The notes: generated from the sequence alone by a model not told the origin. A DNA stretch of 62,824 nt from Marinitenerispora sediminis (GCF_003336425.1 NZ_QEIO01000011.1:1-62824), one strand, 5' to 3'; positions 1-9,177 are shown, numbered from the stretch's first letter. Numbers and translations: made by a program.

Positions 1-158
1 CACCGGCCCGCTCGACCTCGACGCCGCCGCCCCCAGCCCCGTGGCCCGCCCCGTCCTCGACGTCCTGGGGCCTAGCTCCTGCGGGAGGCGCAGGTGGCCA
101 GCCCGTCCACCACGGCCATGCGCCGGTGCCCGCCGTGGCGGGAGAGCCGGTGCCCGGG

Positions 159-734
159 TCACCGGGAGGCGTCGGGGGCCGGCTCCTCCGGGTGCGCGAC
201 CGGCTCCGGCCGCAGGGACGCCACGCTGCCCCACACCGCGATGACGGTGTTCCAGAACATGAAGATCGCCAGCGGCGGGTAGCAGGAGTTCAGCGCCGTG
301 GTGCGGGCCGGGTCGCCGACCAGCAGGATCAGGCCGGTGAGGACCGCCGCGCCGATGAGGCAGGCGACGAGGCCGCGCAGCCATGCCGTCCACTCGGCGC
401 GCAGCCGGGCCGGGCCGCGTTCGGGCCCCTTCTCCGGAGGCGGCCCGCCGGCGAACCGGTGCGCGAACCGGACGTCCGCCCACCGGATGATGCTGTGGCC
501 GTAGCCGACGGTGAACCCCAGGTAGAGCGCGCCCAGGCCGTGGCTGAAGTCCGCGGTGCCGCCCGCGCGCAGGTGCAGCACGATCACGGCGAGCAGCGCG
601 ACGTCCAGCACGGGCACGAGCAGCAGCGCCACGGTGCTGACCCGCCGCATGCGCAGCAGGTAGCGGGCGGCCAGCCCGCCCAGCAGCAGCACCCAGAACA
701 GCACCTCGGCGGCCAGGATGAAGGTCACGACCAT
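159..734 (-). CDS. Integral membrane protein of unknown function
   Basis: The 191-residue product opens with a hydrophobic stretch (VVTFILAAEVLFWVLLLGG). Further hydrophobic segments lie near residues 38-58, 65-85, 115-140 and 155-175, so about four or five membrane helices are expected. The cytosolic-looking tail is rich in Pro, Glu and Arg. The ATG at 734 is preferred because the first hydrophobic helix begins right there. The upstream in-frame ATG at 827 would add a disordered, Pro/Thr-rich leader. The gene is divergent from the histidine kinase that starts 152 bp away. No family is recognised, so a role in sensing or transport cannot be claimed. Confidence 0.72.
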   Translation of the reverse strand: MVVTFILAAEVLFWVLLLGGLAARYLLRMRRVSTVALLLVPVLDVALLAVIVLHLRAGGTADFSHGLGALYLGFTVGYGHSIIRWADVRFAHRFAGGPPPEKGPERGPARLRAEWTAWLRGLVACLIGAAVLTGLILLVGDPARTTALNSCYPPLAIFMFWNTVIAVWGSVASLRPEPVAHPEEPAPDASR

Positions 735-886
735 GGTCTCGTCCGTACTCCCCGTCGGTTCGGTCGGCGCCCGGCTGCCGGGCGCGCCGGTGTCTCCGGC
801 GGCCCTCCGAGCGTCGGATCCCAGCATCCACGTGCGCGGGGGCGCGGCGCGTCGCCCGCCGAGAGGAGATCGCGCTGCATCCTTCG

Positions 887-2191
887 ATGTACGCGCCGCC
901 GCCGCGGACGTGCTGTGATGGAGCGGTGCGGGCGACTCGGTTGCGGGAGATCATCGACCGGCGGATCCTGGGCGGCTCCGTCTACGTGGGCAGTGCCCTG
1001 TGGGCCGCGGCGCACTTCGCCGTGGGCCTGGTGTTCTGGCTGCTGGGTTCCTACGTCACCCGCTCCGGTGTGCCGGCGTGGACGCTGCTCCTCACCCTCG
1101 CCTGCGTGTGCGTGGCGCTGCTGTTCCGGCGGAGCAGGCCGTGGCTGGCGCTGCTGCTCGGGACGCTGGCACTGGCGGCGGACGGCGCCCTCTTCGGGCC
1201 GTCGACCTGGGTGTTCATCTCCTATGGGGACGTCCTCTACGGGATCGGCGCCTTCGGGCGGCGGCGGATGGCCCTGTGGACCCTCTACGTCGTCCTGGCC
1301 GGGCACGTCGTCGTGCTGGCCGTCCTGGTGTACCTGCTGGCGACCGGCGGGCTCCCCGGCGGGATGCTCGACCTGCTCCAGCTCCTCGGTCTGGCGGCCG
1401 TGCTGTTCCTGGTGCCCCTGACCAGCGGGTTCACCGTGCGCGAGTACCGGATGCGGGCCGAACTGGAGCGCGAGCGCGCCCAGCAGGTGGCGCGGATGGC
1501 CGAACTCGACCGGAGCAGCGCGATCGCCGCCGAACGCGGCCGCGTGGCGCGCGAACTGCACGACGTGATCGCCAACCACCTCAGCGCGGTGGCCGTGCAG
1601 TCCACCGCCGCGCTGTCCATGCGGGAGTTCGATCCGGAGCGCGTCCGGCGGATCCTGGAGGTGGTGCGCGACAACAGCGTGCAGGGGCTGGCCGAGATGC
1701 GGCAGATGATCGGGGTGCTGCGCGCCGCCGACGCGCCCGCGCTGGAGCGCGTCATGCCGCGGCTCGCCGACGCCGAGCGCCTGGTCGACGTCGCGCGCGA
1801 GGCCGGGCTGGAGGTGGACTACACCGAGCGCGGGTCGGCGTCGCCGCTGCCGGCGCAGGTGGACGCCGCCGGCTACCGCATCGTCCAGGAGTCGCTCACC
1901 AACGCGCTGCGCTACGCCGAACCCAAGCGGGTGCGCGTGACCGTCGAGCGCCGGGAGTCCGGCCCGGGCCTCCGGCTCCTGGTGATCACCGCGGAGAACG
2001 CCATGCCGCCGGGGTCGGGCGCGGAGGCGGCGGCGGAGCTCGGCGGCGGCGCGGGGCTCACGGGGATGCGCGAGCGGGTGGCGCTGCTCGGCGGTACGTT
2101 CGCCGCGGGACCGGCGGACGGCGGACGGTGGCGGGTGCGCGCCGAGGTCCCGGTCGGCGCCGGTACGGGAACGGGAGTGGGCGCGTCGTGA
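887..2191 (+). CDS. Sensor histidine kinase, NarL/DesK class (HisKA_3)
   Basis: This is a 434-residue membrane kinase that should autophosphorylate on histidine and pass phosphate to the response regulator encoded next. The N-terminal half carries about five transmembrane helices (residues 30-180). A short linker leads to the dimerisation/phosphoacceptor box ARELHDVIANHLSAV, with the histidine at about residue 225. The ATPase domain shows the N box ESLTNALRYA (Asn about 339) and a G box GLTGMRERVALLGG near 400. The C-terminus is glycine-rich. The ATG at 887 is the longest start; an in-frame GTG at 926 (SD-like GGAG too close to it) is an alternative. The stop overlaps the next GTG by four bases, so the pair is co-translated. 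The signal is unknown. Confidence 0.93.
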   Translation: MYAPPPRTCCDGAVRATRLREIIDRRILGGSVYVGSALWAAAHFAVGLVFWLLGSYVTRSGVPAWTLLLTLACVCVALLFRRSRPWLALLLGTLALAADGALFGPSTWVFISYGDVLYGIGAFGRRRMALWTLYVVLAGHVVVLAVLVYLLATGGLPGGMLDLLQLLGLAAVLFLVPLTSGFTVREYRMRAELERERAQQVARMAELDRSSAIAAERGRVARELHDVIANHLSAVAVQSTAALSMREFDPERVRRILEVVRDNSVQGLAEMRQMIGVLRAADAPALERVMPRLADAERLVDVAREAGLEVDYTERGSASPLPAQVDAAGYRIVQESLTNALRYAEPKRVRVTVERRESGPGLRLLVITAENAMPPGSGAEAAAELGGGAGLTGMRERVALLGGTFAAGPADGGRWRVRAEVPVGAGTGTGVGAS

Positions 2192-2865
2192 TCCGGGTGG
2201 TGGTGGCGGAGGACCAGTGGGCGGTGCGCTCGGGGCTGGTCATGATCCTCGACTCCGCTCCGGACGTCGAGGTGGTCGCGGAGGCGGCCGACGGGGAGGA
2301 GGCGGTGGCCGCGGCGCGGCGGCTGCGCCCCGATGTGGTGCTCATGGACGTGCGGATGCCGCGCAGGGACGGGATCTCCGCCACGCGGGAGCTGACCGGG
2401 ATGGGGGTCGACGTGCTCATCCTCACCACGTTCGACCTGGACGAGTACGTGTTCGGGGCGCTGCGCGCCGGGGCGGCGGGGTTCCTGCTGAAGGACATCG
2501 AGGCCGACGACCTCGTCGCGGCGGTCCGGGTGGTCGCGCGGGGCGAGGGGATGATCGCGCCGGCGGTCACCCGCCGGCTGATCCGGGAGTTCGCCGGTGC
2601 GGGACGCCCACCGGGCCGGTTCGGCAGCGGCGGCCCGGCGGCGTGGACGGCACCGGGCGCGGCGGCGCTCGCCCAGCTGACCCCGCGCGAGCGCGAGGTG
2701 CTGGGCTGCGTCGGCGAAGGGCTGTCCAACCAGCAGATCGCCCGCCGGCTCGGGATCACCGAGACCACCGCGAAGACGCACGTCAGCCGGATCCTCGCCA
2801 AACTCGACCTGCGCAGCCGGGTGCAGGCCGCCATCATCGCCCAGGAGCTGGACGGCTCGGTCTGA
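2188..2865 (+). CDS. Response regulator, NarL/LuxR family
   Basis: This 225-residue protein is the cognate partner of the preceding kinase, with which it overlaps by GTGA. The receiver domain (1-120) has acidic residues in VVAEDQ, the phosphoacceptor Asp about 54 in VVLMDVRMP, the switch Thr in LILTTFD and the conserved Lys in FLLKDI. A linker rich in Gly and Pro leads to a LuxR-type HTH at about 157-205 (LTPREREVLGCVGEGLSNQQ, then the recognition helix TETTAKTHVSRIL). It should bind DNA as a phosphorylated dimer. Target genes are not evident; the upstream membrane protein at 159-734 is one candidate. Confidence 0.95.
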   Translation: MIRVVVAEDQWAVRSGLVMILDSAPDVEVVAEAADGEEAVAAARRLRPDVVLMDVRMPRRDGISATRELTGMGVDVLILTTFDLDEYVFGALRAGAAGFLLKDIEADDLVAAVRVVARGEGMIAPAVTRRLIREFAGAGRPPGRFGSGGPAAWTAPGAAALAQLTPREREVLGCVGEGLSNQQIARRLGITETTAKTHVSRILAKLDLRSRVQAAIIAQELDGSV

Positions 2866-2891
2866 ACCGGGACGTGCTTCGGTGCGGAGGC

Positions 2892-3614
2892 TCAGGCGGA
2901 CCGGCCGGCCGGTGCGGTGACGCTGGCGAGGACCGCGGCCAGTCCCGCCTCGAAGCGGGCGTCGGCGTCCAGGACGGTGCCCTGGAGGGCGGCCACGTGC
3001 GGGTAGCGGCCGTCGACGACGGGCGCCTGCGGGTTCGGCACGCTCTCCAGGCGCACCTGCTGGATGACCGCGCCGGTCACGTAGGCGTCCAGCAGGGCGG
3101 CGGCCCGCACGATGTCCGCACCGGCCAGGCCGGCCTCCTCGAACGCGGCGTAGTGGATCTCCTGGGACCGCAGCGCCGAGGGGGTGTCGGGGCGCCGGTT
3201 GATCATCAGGGAGAGCGCCCCGGAGTGCCGCAGGAGCGCGGCGCGGTAGTCGTGCGCCCACGAGCGCAGCCGCTCGTCCCACGGCCGGTCATCCTGCGGC
3301 GCCTCCTCGGCGCCGGCGTCCGGATCGGTGTCCTCGTCGGTGTGGTCCTCCGCCACCGCGTCCCGGGGCGGCGCGGGGGAGACGTCGGTGATGTGCTCGA
3401 CGATGGCGTCGAACAGCTGCTCCTTGCCGAGCGGGAAGTGGTGGTAGATCGCCATGGCCTCCACCGACATGGCGTCGCCCAGGCGGCGCATGGTGAGGCG
3501 GCCCAGGCCTTGGCCGTCGATGATGCGGAGGGCTTCGGTGACGATGCGCTCCGTGGTCAGACCGGCGTTGTTGCGCACGCGTCCCGTGGCGTTGCTGTAG
3601 CTCACTCGGCCCAT
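2892..3614 (-). CDS. TetR/AcrR-family transcriptional regulator
   Basis: The 240-residue product has an N-terminal TetR helix-turn-helix at about residues 15-60, with LTTERIVTEALRIIDGQGLG followed by the recognition region MRRLGDAMSVEAMAIYHHF. The C-terminal half is a helical ligand-binding domain resembling the TetR_C class of tetracycline-type repressors (SWAHDYRAALLRH). An acidic insert (EDHTDEDTDPD) sits between the two. The ATG at 3614 is chosen because it lies just upstream of the HTH; an ATG at 3638 is also in frame. The divergent neighbour at 3742 starts 128 bp away, so the shared region could hold an operator, although no clear palindrome was found. Confidence 0.9.
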   Translation of the reverse strand: MGRVSYSNATGRVRNNAGLTTERIVTEALRIIDGQGLGRLTMRRLGDAMSVEAMAIYHHFPLGKEQLFDAIVEHITDVSPAPPRDAVAEDHTDEDTDPDAGAEEAPQDDRPWDERLRSWAHDYRAALLRHSGALSLMINRRPDTPSALRSQEIHYAAFEEAGLAGADIVRAAALLDAYVTGAVIQQVRLESVPNPQAPVVDGRYPHVAALQGTVLDADARFEAGLAAVLASVTAPAGRSA

Positions 3615-3741
3615 CCTAGGCTTACCGCGTAAAGGCATGCGGGGCGACGTGCCGCACCCCTCCCATGTGACGTCGGCCACCTCTACAGTGGTGCTCGGCC
3701 GTGAATTCCCGGCGGTGACCCGGATCGGACGAGGAGCGACC

Positions 3742-4134
3742 ATGGTGGTGGGCAGGCGCAGGATCGGACCGGAGGCGCGGCGGCGGCATGCCGAGGACGT
3801 CGAGTCGGCGGCCCGGTTGCCCGGGCTGGTGGCCGCCGCGGCCGAGGCGGAGCGGCGGCTGCGGGCGGCGCGCGTCGAGGGCGCCGACGTCGAGGAACTG
3901 CACCGGCGCGGCATGGAACTGGACGCGGCGCTGACCGAGGCGATGCGCGCCGCCTACGCCCGGCAGCGGGCGCTCATCGGCGCGCGCGGCTACGACGACC
4001 GGATCTACCGGCGGCGCCGCATGGCCCGGGCCGACGTCCGGGAGGCGACGGCCGCCGCGGAGCGGTTCCTGACCCTGCGGGAACGCCACCGCCTGCACGG
4101 CATCGCGCGGGTGCCGCGCCAGCCGGCGGCCTGA
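3742..4134 (+). CDS. Small Arg/Ala/Glu-rich helical protein, unknown function
   Basis: The 130-residue product is almost wholly helical and highly charged, with long Ala/Glu/Arg runs typical of a coiled coil (AAAAEAERRLRAARVEGADV). No domain is recognised and there is no signal peptide or membrane segment. The ATG at 3742 is chosen because GAGGAG sits seven bases upstream; the frame is open further upstream to 3637, but that part is not helix-like. It is divergent from the TetR gene. It could be a small actinobacterial structural or regulatory protein. Confidence 0.7.
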   Translation: MVVGRRRIGPEARRRHAEDVESAARLPGLVAAAAEAERRLRAARVEGADVEELHRRGMELDAALTEAMRAAYARQRALIGARGYDDRIYRRRRMARADVREATAAAERFLTLRERHRLHGIARVPRQPAA

Positions 4135-4283
4135 CCGGCGCCGGCTGCCCGGCTCGCCGGTGCGCCGCTCCGCGAACGGTGACAGGATCGGAGGGCACGG
4201 AGCGTGCCCGCCGGGACGAGCGGCGGGACGGAGCGGTGCGGCCGGCCCCGGAGTGGCGCCGCCGCGTGGACGGAGAGAGCGGG

Positions 4284-4655
4284 ATGCCGGATTTCATACG
4301 TATCGATCCAGCGTCGAAGACTCCCCCGTACGAGCAGATCCGCCTCGCGGTCGCCAACGCCGCGGCCCGGGGTGAGCTCCCCGTCGGCTACAAGCTGCCG
4401 ACCGTGCGGGCCCTCGCCGAGGACTTGTCGGTCGCTGTGAACACCGCCGCCCGTGCCTACCGGGAACTGGAGCAGGCCGGGGTGGTCGAGACGCGCGGCC
4501 GCTCCGGCACCTTCGTCGCCGCCGGCGGCGACCGCCAGCGCGCGGAGGCGCTCGCGGCGGCCCGCGCCTACGCGGAGGTGATCTCCCGGCTCGGGCTGGA
4601 CCGGGCCGAGGCGCTGGAGATCGTCACCGCGGCGCTGCGGCAGAGCGCGCGCTGA
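4284..4655 (+). CDS. Short GntR-family regulator (YtrA-like)
   Basis: The 123-residue protein is a compact winged-helix regulator. The GntR domain spans about residues 8-75: PPYEQIRLAVANAAARGEL, then LPTVRALAEDLSVAVNTAAR as the HTH and the wing GVVETRGRSGTFVA. Only about 45 residues of helix follow, as in the YtrA subfamily, which lacks a large effector domain. YtrA-type genes often control an ABC transporter in the same operon, but none follows here; the next 700 bases hold no convincing gene. The ATG at 4284 has GGAGAGAGCGGG upstream. Confidence 0.92.
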   Translation: MPDFIRIDPASKTPPYEQIRLAVANAAARGELPVGYKLPTVRALAEDLSVAVNTAARAYRELEQAGVVETRGRSGTFVAAGGDRQRAEALAAARAYAEVISRLGLDRAEALEIVTAALRQSAR

Positions 4656-5352
4656 GGCCCGGCGGCCCCGGCCGGGCCCGCCGGTCCGCGCCGTTGCGCC
4701 GGCCGGCGTCGGACCGGCGAGGGCCTTCCCGGCGGGAGCGCTCGGCGCCTGGGCCCGGAATGCCGTTCTCGGCGGTTGTGGACGGCCGGGGACCCGGGGA
4801 CGCCGGCGGCTCCGACGCTCGGCGGGAGCCGCACGAGGACGGTGCCGGCTGAGTAGGGGTCGACCTCGGGGCAGGGGGACCGCCAGGCGTCCGCCCCGTT
4901 GCCATTCGGGCCGGACCATCCGGGACTACGTCAGGTTCCCACCTGCGCGCGGAGTCGGAAACCGTAGCGGCGCGGTCGGGGACCACCGCGGCCGTGCCCG
5001 CCCGTACCGCGGGTGTGTCGGGCCCCGTTCCCCGCCCGTCCCGAAGGCACGAGGCCCGGGGCATGCGGGCGCCGGTCCGCCCGGTCCCTCGCAGAGGAGC
5101 CGGCGGCGGTGTTCCCCGGCTGGCCCGCCAAGGGGGCGAGGCGGTCGCCCCGACCATGCGGAACCAGCTCGACCCGGGCCGCCCCACCGTGCGCACCCGT
5201 CTGCGGATCTGGCGCTGAACGCCCAGTAACCCGTGCAAACCGGCCGATCGGCCTCCCGTGCCAAGGCGTCCCGGACGCGTCCCGGCTCGACCCGGACCGT
5301 CCGGGTCTGGTGCCGCCCGCCCCCCGGGGTCCGATCCCGAGGCCGCTCGCCG
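4656..5352. other. Intergenic stretch, no gene recognised
   Basis: About 700 bases of uniformly GC-rich sequence lie between the GntR gene and a small convergent membrane-protein gene. Open frames exist on both strands, but their products are low-complexity Pro/Arg/Gly strings without domain signatures or ribosome-binding sites. It may hold decayed sequence. Nothing further can be supported. Confidence 0.5.
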
Positions 5353-5715
5353 TCAGCGGTCCGCGCCCAGTACCACCATCAGGTAGACCGCGATGACGCC
5401 GAACAGCCCGGCCAGCATGCCGATCGCGCCGGCGGCGCTGGCGCCGATCGCGGTGATCGGGATGGCCAGGGTCAGCGAGATGATGCCCATCACGAAGCGG
5501 AGCGTGTTGCGGCTCATGCCGCCGCGCCGCGCCGGCGGCTGGTTGCCCTCCTGGACCCCCGCCGCGGCGAGACGGGCGGCGATGCGCGCGTCGATGGTCT
5601 GGTCGAGGCGCTCAGCGAGGGAGGAGGCGACGGCGTCGTCGTATTCGGGGCCGAGTTCGCGGCCGGCCTTGAGGGCGGCGGCCACCTCGTCCCGGGGCAC
5701 GGGCTCGTGGGACAT
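5353..5715 (-). CDS. Small membrane protein with two C-terminal helices
   Basis: The 120-residue protein has a soluble N-terminal half (HEPVPRDEVAAALKAGRELG) rich in charged helix. A short basic linker follows, then two hydrophobic helices at about residues 72-92 and 95-116 (FVMGIISLTLAIPITAIGAS and IGMLAGLFGVIAVYLMVVLG). The arrangement resembles the short cytosolic-plus-two-helix proteins common in actinomycetes (SHOCT/DUF1707-like layout), but no family is certain. It lies downstream of the sigma factor gene on the same strand; a hairpin between them suggests separate transcription. Confidence 0.8.
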   Translation of the reverse strand: MSHEPVPRDEVAAALKAGRELGPEYDDAVASSLAERLDQTIDARIAARLAAAGVQEGNQPPARRGGMSRNTLRFVMGIISLTLAIPITAIGASAAGAIGMLAGLFGVIAVYLMVVLGADR

Positions 5716-5812
5716 GGCACCCAGTATCCCCGTACGCCGCGGCAGCGTGACCGGTTCGCCGGGAACTCCGGGAAAGGTCAGGGATCACCCTGAAGTCCGG
5801 CAGGCAGGCGAC

Positions 5813-5840
5813 GGCCCCGCGCCCTGGCGGGCGCGGGGCC
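5813..5840 (-). terminator. Hairpin terminator after the sigma factor gene
   Basis: A perfect 12-bp inverted repeat (GGCCCCGCGCCC pairing with its complement) surrounds a four-base loop. It sits about 40 bases past the sigma gene stop on the minus strand. There is no long T-tract, as is usual for high-GC actinomycete terminators. Confidence 0.7.
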
Positions 5841-5878
5841 GGTCGTCGCTCACCGTTGTGCCGACCGGGAACGGGCCG

Positions 5879-7189
5879 TCAGCTCGCGAAGTCGAGCAGC
5901 TGCTGGGCCCGGCTGGGGTGCCGGAGCTTGGACAGCGACTGCTTCTCCAGTTGGCGGATCCGCTCGCGGGTGAGGCCGAGGTGCTTGCCGATCTCGTCCA
6001 GCGTGCGCGGCCGGCCGTCCATCAGGCCGAACCGCAGCGACATGATGGTGGCCTCGCGCGGCTCCAGGTCGTCCAGCGCTCGGCGCAGCTGGTCGGCCAT
6101 CAGCTGGCGGTCGACCACCTCCGAGGCCTCGGAGGCGTCGATGTCCTCGATGAGGTCGCCGATGCGGGTCTCGCCGTCCTCGCCGATGGTGGAGTCGAGG
6201 CTGATGGGCTGCCGGGTGACCCGCAGCAGCTCCTCGATCTGCGCCGGCGTCTTGTCGAGCTCGTGCGCCAGCTCCTCCGGGGTCGGCTCCCGCCCGAGGG
6301 TCTGGTGCATGTCGCGCTCCAGCCGGCTCACCTTGCTGAGCAGCTCCAGGACGTGGACCGGGAGGCGGATGGTGCGGGCCGAGTCGGCGAAGCCGCGCTG
6401 TATGGCCTGCCGGATCCACCACATGGCGTAGGTGGAGAACTTGTAGCCCTTCGCGTAGTCGAACTTCTCGACCGCGCGGATGAGCCCGAGGTTGCCCTCC
6501 TGCACGACGTCGAGCAGGGACATGCCGCGATCGCTGTACTTCTTGGCGACCGACACGACCAGCCGGAGGTTGGCCTCCAGCATGTGGGACTTGGCCTGCC
6601 GGCCGTCCTCGGCGATCCACTCCAGTTCTTCGCGCTCTGCCGCGCTGAGCCCGTCGGGCCGCGACGCGCCCTCCACCAGGCCGAGCTTGTACTCGGCGAA
6701 GAGGCCGGCCTCGATGCGCTTGGCGAGGTCCACCTCCTGCTCGGCGGTGAGCAGCTGGCGGCGGCCGATAGCCTTGAGGTAGGTGTGCACCGAGTCGCCC
6801 ATGGCGGGGGACTGATCGTCCAGATCGGCCTCGGGGGCCTCGGTGTCGGATACGGTGGACCTGACACGGCGACCCTTGGGGTCGGCGACCTCGGCCCGGG
6901 TGGTGTCGAGGGCCTCCTCCAGCTCGTCCTCGTCGGCCTCCACGGACTCGACCGCGCCGTCGCCTCCGCTGTTGGCCAGGCGGACCCCGGCGTCGCCGAG
7001 CTCGCGCAGGATGGAGCGGCCGTCGGCCGGGCTGATGCCGGCCGCGGAGAACGCGGCCCGAAGCTCCGCCAGGGACAGGTGTCCCTGCGAGCGCCCCCGC
7101 GTGATCAGTTCCTCCAGGGCCGCCGAGGCGGTGGGCCCGGCGGCGGTCCCCGTCGCCGTGGGAGAAGTGGCTAGGGCAGTGCGCGGCAT
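5879..7189 (-). CDS. RNA polymerase sigma factor, RpoD/HrdB-like group 1 or 2
   Basis: The 436-residue protein has a region 1.1-like head (ALEELITRGRSQGHLSLAEL, residues 25-75) and an acidic linker. Region 1.2 begins at GDSVHTYLKAIGRRQLLTAE (about 131), regions 2.1-2.4 span about 200-280 and region 3 follows. The region 4 HTH is at 395-425 (TLDEIGKHLGLTRERIRQLE). It should direct core RNA polymerase to -10/-35 promoters. Compared with E. coli RpoD, region 2.4 differs at positions aligned with T432 (Met256), T440 (Gln264) and Q446 (Ser270), while both tryptophans and Q437 are kept. This suggests a principal-sigma paralogue (group 2) with altered -12 contacts. The ATG at 7189 follows GGGAGGGAGGTG, a strong ribosome-binding site. 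Confidence 0.93.
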   Translation of the reverse strand: MPRTALATSPTATGTAAGPTASAALEELITRGRSQGHLSLAELRAAFSAAGISPADGRSILRELGDAGVRLANSGGDGAVESVEADEDELEEALDTTRAEVADPKGRRVRSTVSDTEAPEADLDDQSPAMGDSVHTYLKAIGRRQLLTAEQEVDLAKRIEAGLFAEYKLGLVEGASRPDGLSAAEREELEWIAEDGRQAKSHMLEANLRLVVSVAKKYSDRGMSLLDVVQEGNLGLIRAVEKFDYAKGYKFSTYAMWWIRQAIQRGFADSARTIRLPVHVLELLSKVSRLERDMHQTLGREPTPEELAHELDKTPAQIEELLRVTRQPISLDSTIGEDGETRIGDLIEDIDASEASEVVDRQLMADQLRRALDDLEPREATIMSLRFGLMDGRPRTLDEIGKHLGLTRERIRQLEKQSLSKLRHPSRAQQLLDFAS

Positions 7190-7372
7190 GAGGGCACCTC
7201 CCTCCCTTCCAAGACGTCAGGCGCGCGGCGGCTAGGAGTCCGCCGTCTTGGCGCGCCATTATGTCCAACGTGTTAGAGAGTCAAATGTTCCCGATCTCGA
7301 TTGGATATCGTTGGCAGTGGCCTAGGTCACGTCCGATGTGGTAGTGGGTGCCGTGGCGAGCGGGTAGGGCGG

Positions 7373-7618
7373 TCATCCGCGGGTCATGGGCACCGGCCCT
7401 GCCGCGTCCATCCGCTCGTCGGTCCAGTAGGCGGTCACCCCGCCGGGGTCGGCGCCCGTGGCGTGCACGTCCGGGCCGCGCGCGGCGGTGGTGGGCGGGC
7501 GGTCGGGGCCGGCTCCGCCGTCCGGCTCGGCGGCGGCCGCCGCCGAGGGAAGCAGCGTGACGCTGAGCAGGGCCGGAGCCGCGATGCCGGCGATCCGGCC
7601 GCGCGGGATGATCCGCAT
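7373..7618 (-). CDS. Short secreted peptide, perhaps a truncated exported protease
   Basis: The 81-residue product begins with an Arg-containing n-region and a hydrophobic core (IAGIAAPALLSVTLLPSAAAAA), a plausible Sec signal cleaved near the AAAAA run. The mature part is Pro/Gly/Asp-rich and ends soon after VTAYWTDERMDAAGP. That motif resembles the propeptide start of actinobacterial trypsin-like serine proteases (AYWTxERM), whose catalytic domain would normally follow but is missing here. The ribosome-binding site GGAGGAAGGAGG is excellent, so translation is likely even if the gene is a remnant. Whether it is a functional small exported protein or a decayed protease gene is open. Confidence 0.6.
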   Translation of the reverse strand: MRIIPRGRIAGIAAPALLSVTLLPSAAAAAEPDGGAGPDRPPTTAARGPDVHATGADPGGVTAYWTDERMDAAGPVPMTRG

Positions 7619-7757
7619 CCACGGCCTCCTTCCTCCGGGGCGAGGACCGCTGTGTGGGATAGACGTGCCCCGGTGCCGGGAAGTTCCCTTACTCAGGGCG
7701 CCGCGCCGCCGCCCGGAGCGGTGCCCGTGGAGTGCCCCCTGCCCCGGAGCCCCGCGG

Positions 7758-8960
7758 TCATTCGCGGGGACCGGCCTGCGGGCCGGCCGCCTGGCGCAGG
7801 GCGCGGAGGTCGGGCTTGCCGGAGGCGAGCAGCGGCAGTGCGGCGCGCAGCTCCAGCTCGCGCGGGGCGGCGTAGCGCGGGAGGTGCTCCGCCACCCACG
7901 AGCGCAGCTCCGGCAGGGTCGGCGGGGCGGCGGGGTCCGCGGGCACCACGACGGCGGTGACGCGCTCGCCCCACTCCGGGTCCGGGCGCCCCACCACGGC
8001 CGCGTCGGCGACCGCGTCCAGCCGGGCGAGCAGCGCGGCCACCTCGCCGGCCACGACCTTGTGCCCCCCGGTGTTGATGACGTCGTCCACCCGGCCGCGC
8101 ACGGTCAGCCGCCCGTCCGCGAGCCGGCCGAGGTCCCCGGTGCGGAACCAGGTCCGCCCGCCCTCGTCCACCAGGTGCTCGGCGGACAGCTCGGGGCGCA
8201 GCCGGTAGCCGCTGAACAGCACCGGCCCGGACAGCAGCACCCGCCCGTCGTCGGCCAGGCGCACCGCCACGCCGTCCAGCGGCACGCCGTCGTAGACGCA
8301 GCCGCCGCAGGTCTCGCTCATCCCGTAGGTGGTCACCACCCGGCCGCCGGCCGCGCGAGCCGCCGCGAGCAGCCGCTCGTCCGCGGCGGCGCCGCCGAGC
8401 AGGATCGTGCGGAAGAGGGAGAGGTCGGCGCCGGAGGCGAGCAGCCGCCGCAGCTGGGTCGGCACCAGCGAGACGTGCGGACGGTGCTCGGCCGCGGCCG
8501 CCATCACCTCGGCCGGGTCGAAGCGCCGGTACAGCGGTTCGGCCCCGCCCGACAGCGCCCGCAGCACCACCTGGAGCCCGGCGATGTAGCTGGTGGGCAG
8601 GACGCACAGCCAGGCATCGCCGGGTCCGGCGCCGATCCGGTGCGTCGAGGCCCGGGTCGAGTGCCGCAGCGCCGCGGCGGACAGCTCGACCCCCTTGGGC
8701 TCGCCCGTGGAGCCGGAGGTGGCGATGAGCAGGGCGGTGTCCTCGGCGACGCCGGCCGCGCCGTCCAGCGGGGTGACGCCGTCGGCGGTGCGCAGGGTCG
8801 CGGGGCGCATGGCCCGCAGCAGCGCTCGGACGTGCGGCCGCGGGGCGTCGGCGGCGATCGGCAGCAGGGCCGGCCCGCCCCCGGACATCGCGGCGGAGAG
8901 GAGGTCGGCGAGCCGGGCTCCGTCGAGCCCGAGCACCGCCTGCAGCGGTCGGTTCGGCAC
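7758..8960 (-). CDS. menE: o-Succinylbenzoate-CoA ligase MenE
   Basis: This acyl-adenylating enzyme activates o-succinylbenzoate with ATP and CoA in menaquinone synthesis. The 400-residue product shows the P-loop [16 protein letters not shown] (about residue 78), the A5 motif [11 protein letters not shown], the hinge aspartate motif [19 protein letters not shown], then [17 protein letters not shown] and the catalytic lysine region [12 protein letters not shown] at the C-terminus. It is shorter than typical acyl-CoA ligases at the N-terminus, as is usual for actinobacterial MenE. The GTG at 8960 is chosen because upstream in-frame sequence back to 9110 is low-complexity. It is divergent from menB, 217 bp away. 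Confidence 0.95.
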   Translation of the reverse strand: MPNRPLQAVLGLDGARLADLLSAAMSGGGPALLPIAADAPRPHVRALLRAMRPATLRTADGVTPLDGAAGVAEDTALLIATSGSTGEPKGVELSAAALRHSTRASTHRIGAGPGDAWLCVLPTSYIAGLQVVLRALSGGAEPLYRRFDPAEVMAAAAEHRPHVSLVPTQLRRLLASGADLSLFRTILLGGAAADERLLAAARAAGGRVVTTYGMSETCGGCVYDGVPLDGVAVRLADDGRVLLSGPVLFSGYRLRPELSAEHLVDEGGRTWFRTGDLGRLADGRLTVRGRVDDVINTGGHKVVAGEVAALLARLDAVADAAVVGRPDPEWGERVTAVVVPADPAAPPTLPELRSWVAEHLPRYAAPRELELRAALPLLASGKPDLRALRQAAGPQAGPRE

Positions 8961-9177
8961 GGCCCACCAGCGTAGTCGCGCCCGCGGGGCCCTCGCCGCC
9001 CGGTCCGGGGCACCGCCGCCCGCGGCGCGGATCCGCTGCCGCGTACCGGGCGCTACGGGCAGGCGACTAGGGTTGATCCCCGGATTGGTGAGGCGATCCG
9101 GCGCGCCCACGACGGCCGCGGGCCGGGCGGTCGGCCATCGCCTCGATCACAGCGTCGCTAAGGAGTTGACGGAGATC

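Noticed and set aside
1-158. Possible 3' end of a plus-strand gene at the left edge
   Set aside because: The frame is short, has no recognisable motif and its stop cannot be distinguished from a chance stop.
1000-2187. Long open frame on the plus strand overlapping the histidine kinase
   Set aside because: It only represents the out-of-frame upstream extension of the response regulator; the translation is Arg/Gly-rich and lacks motifs.
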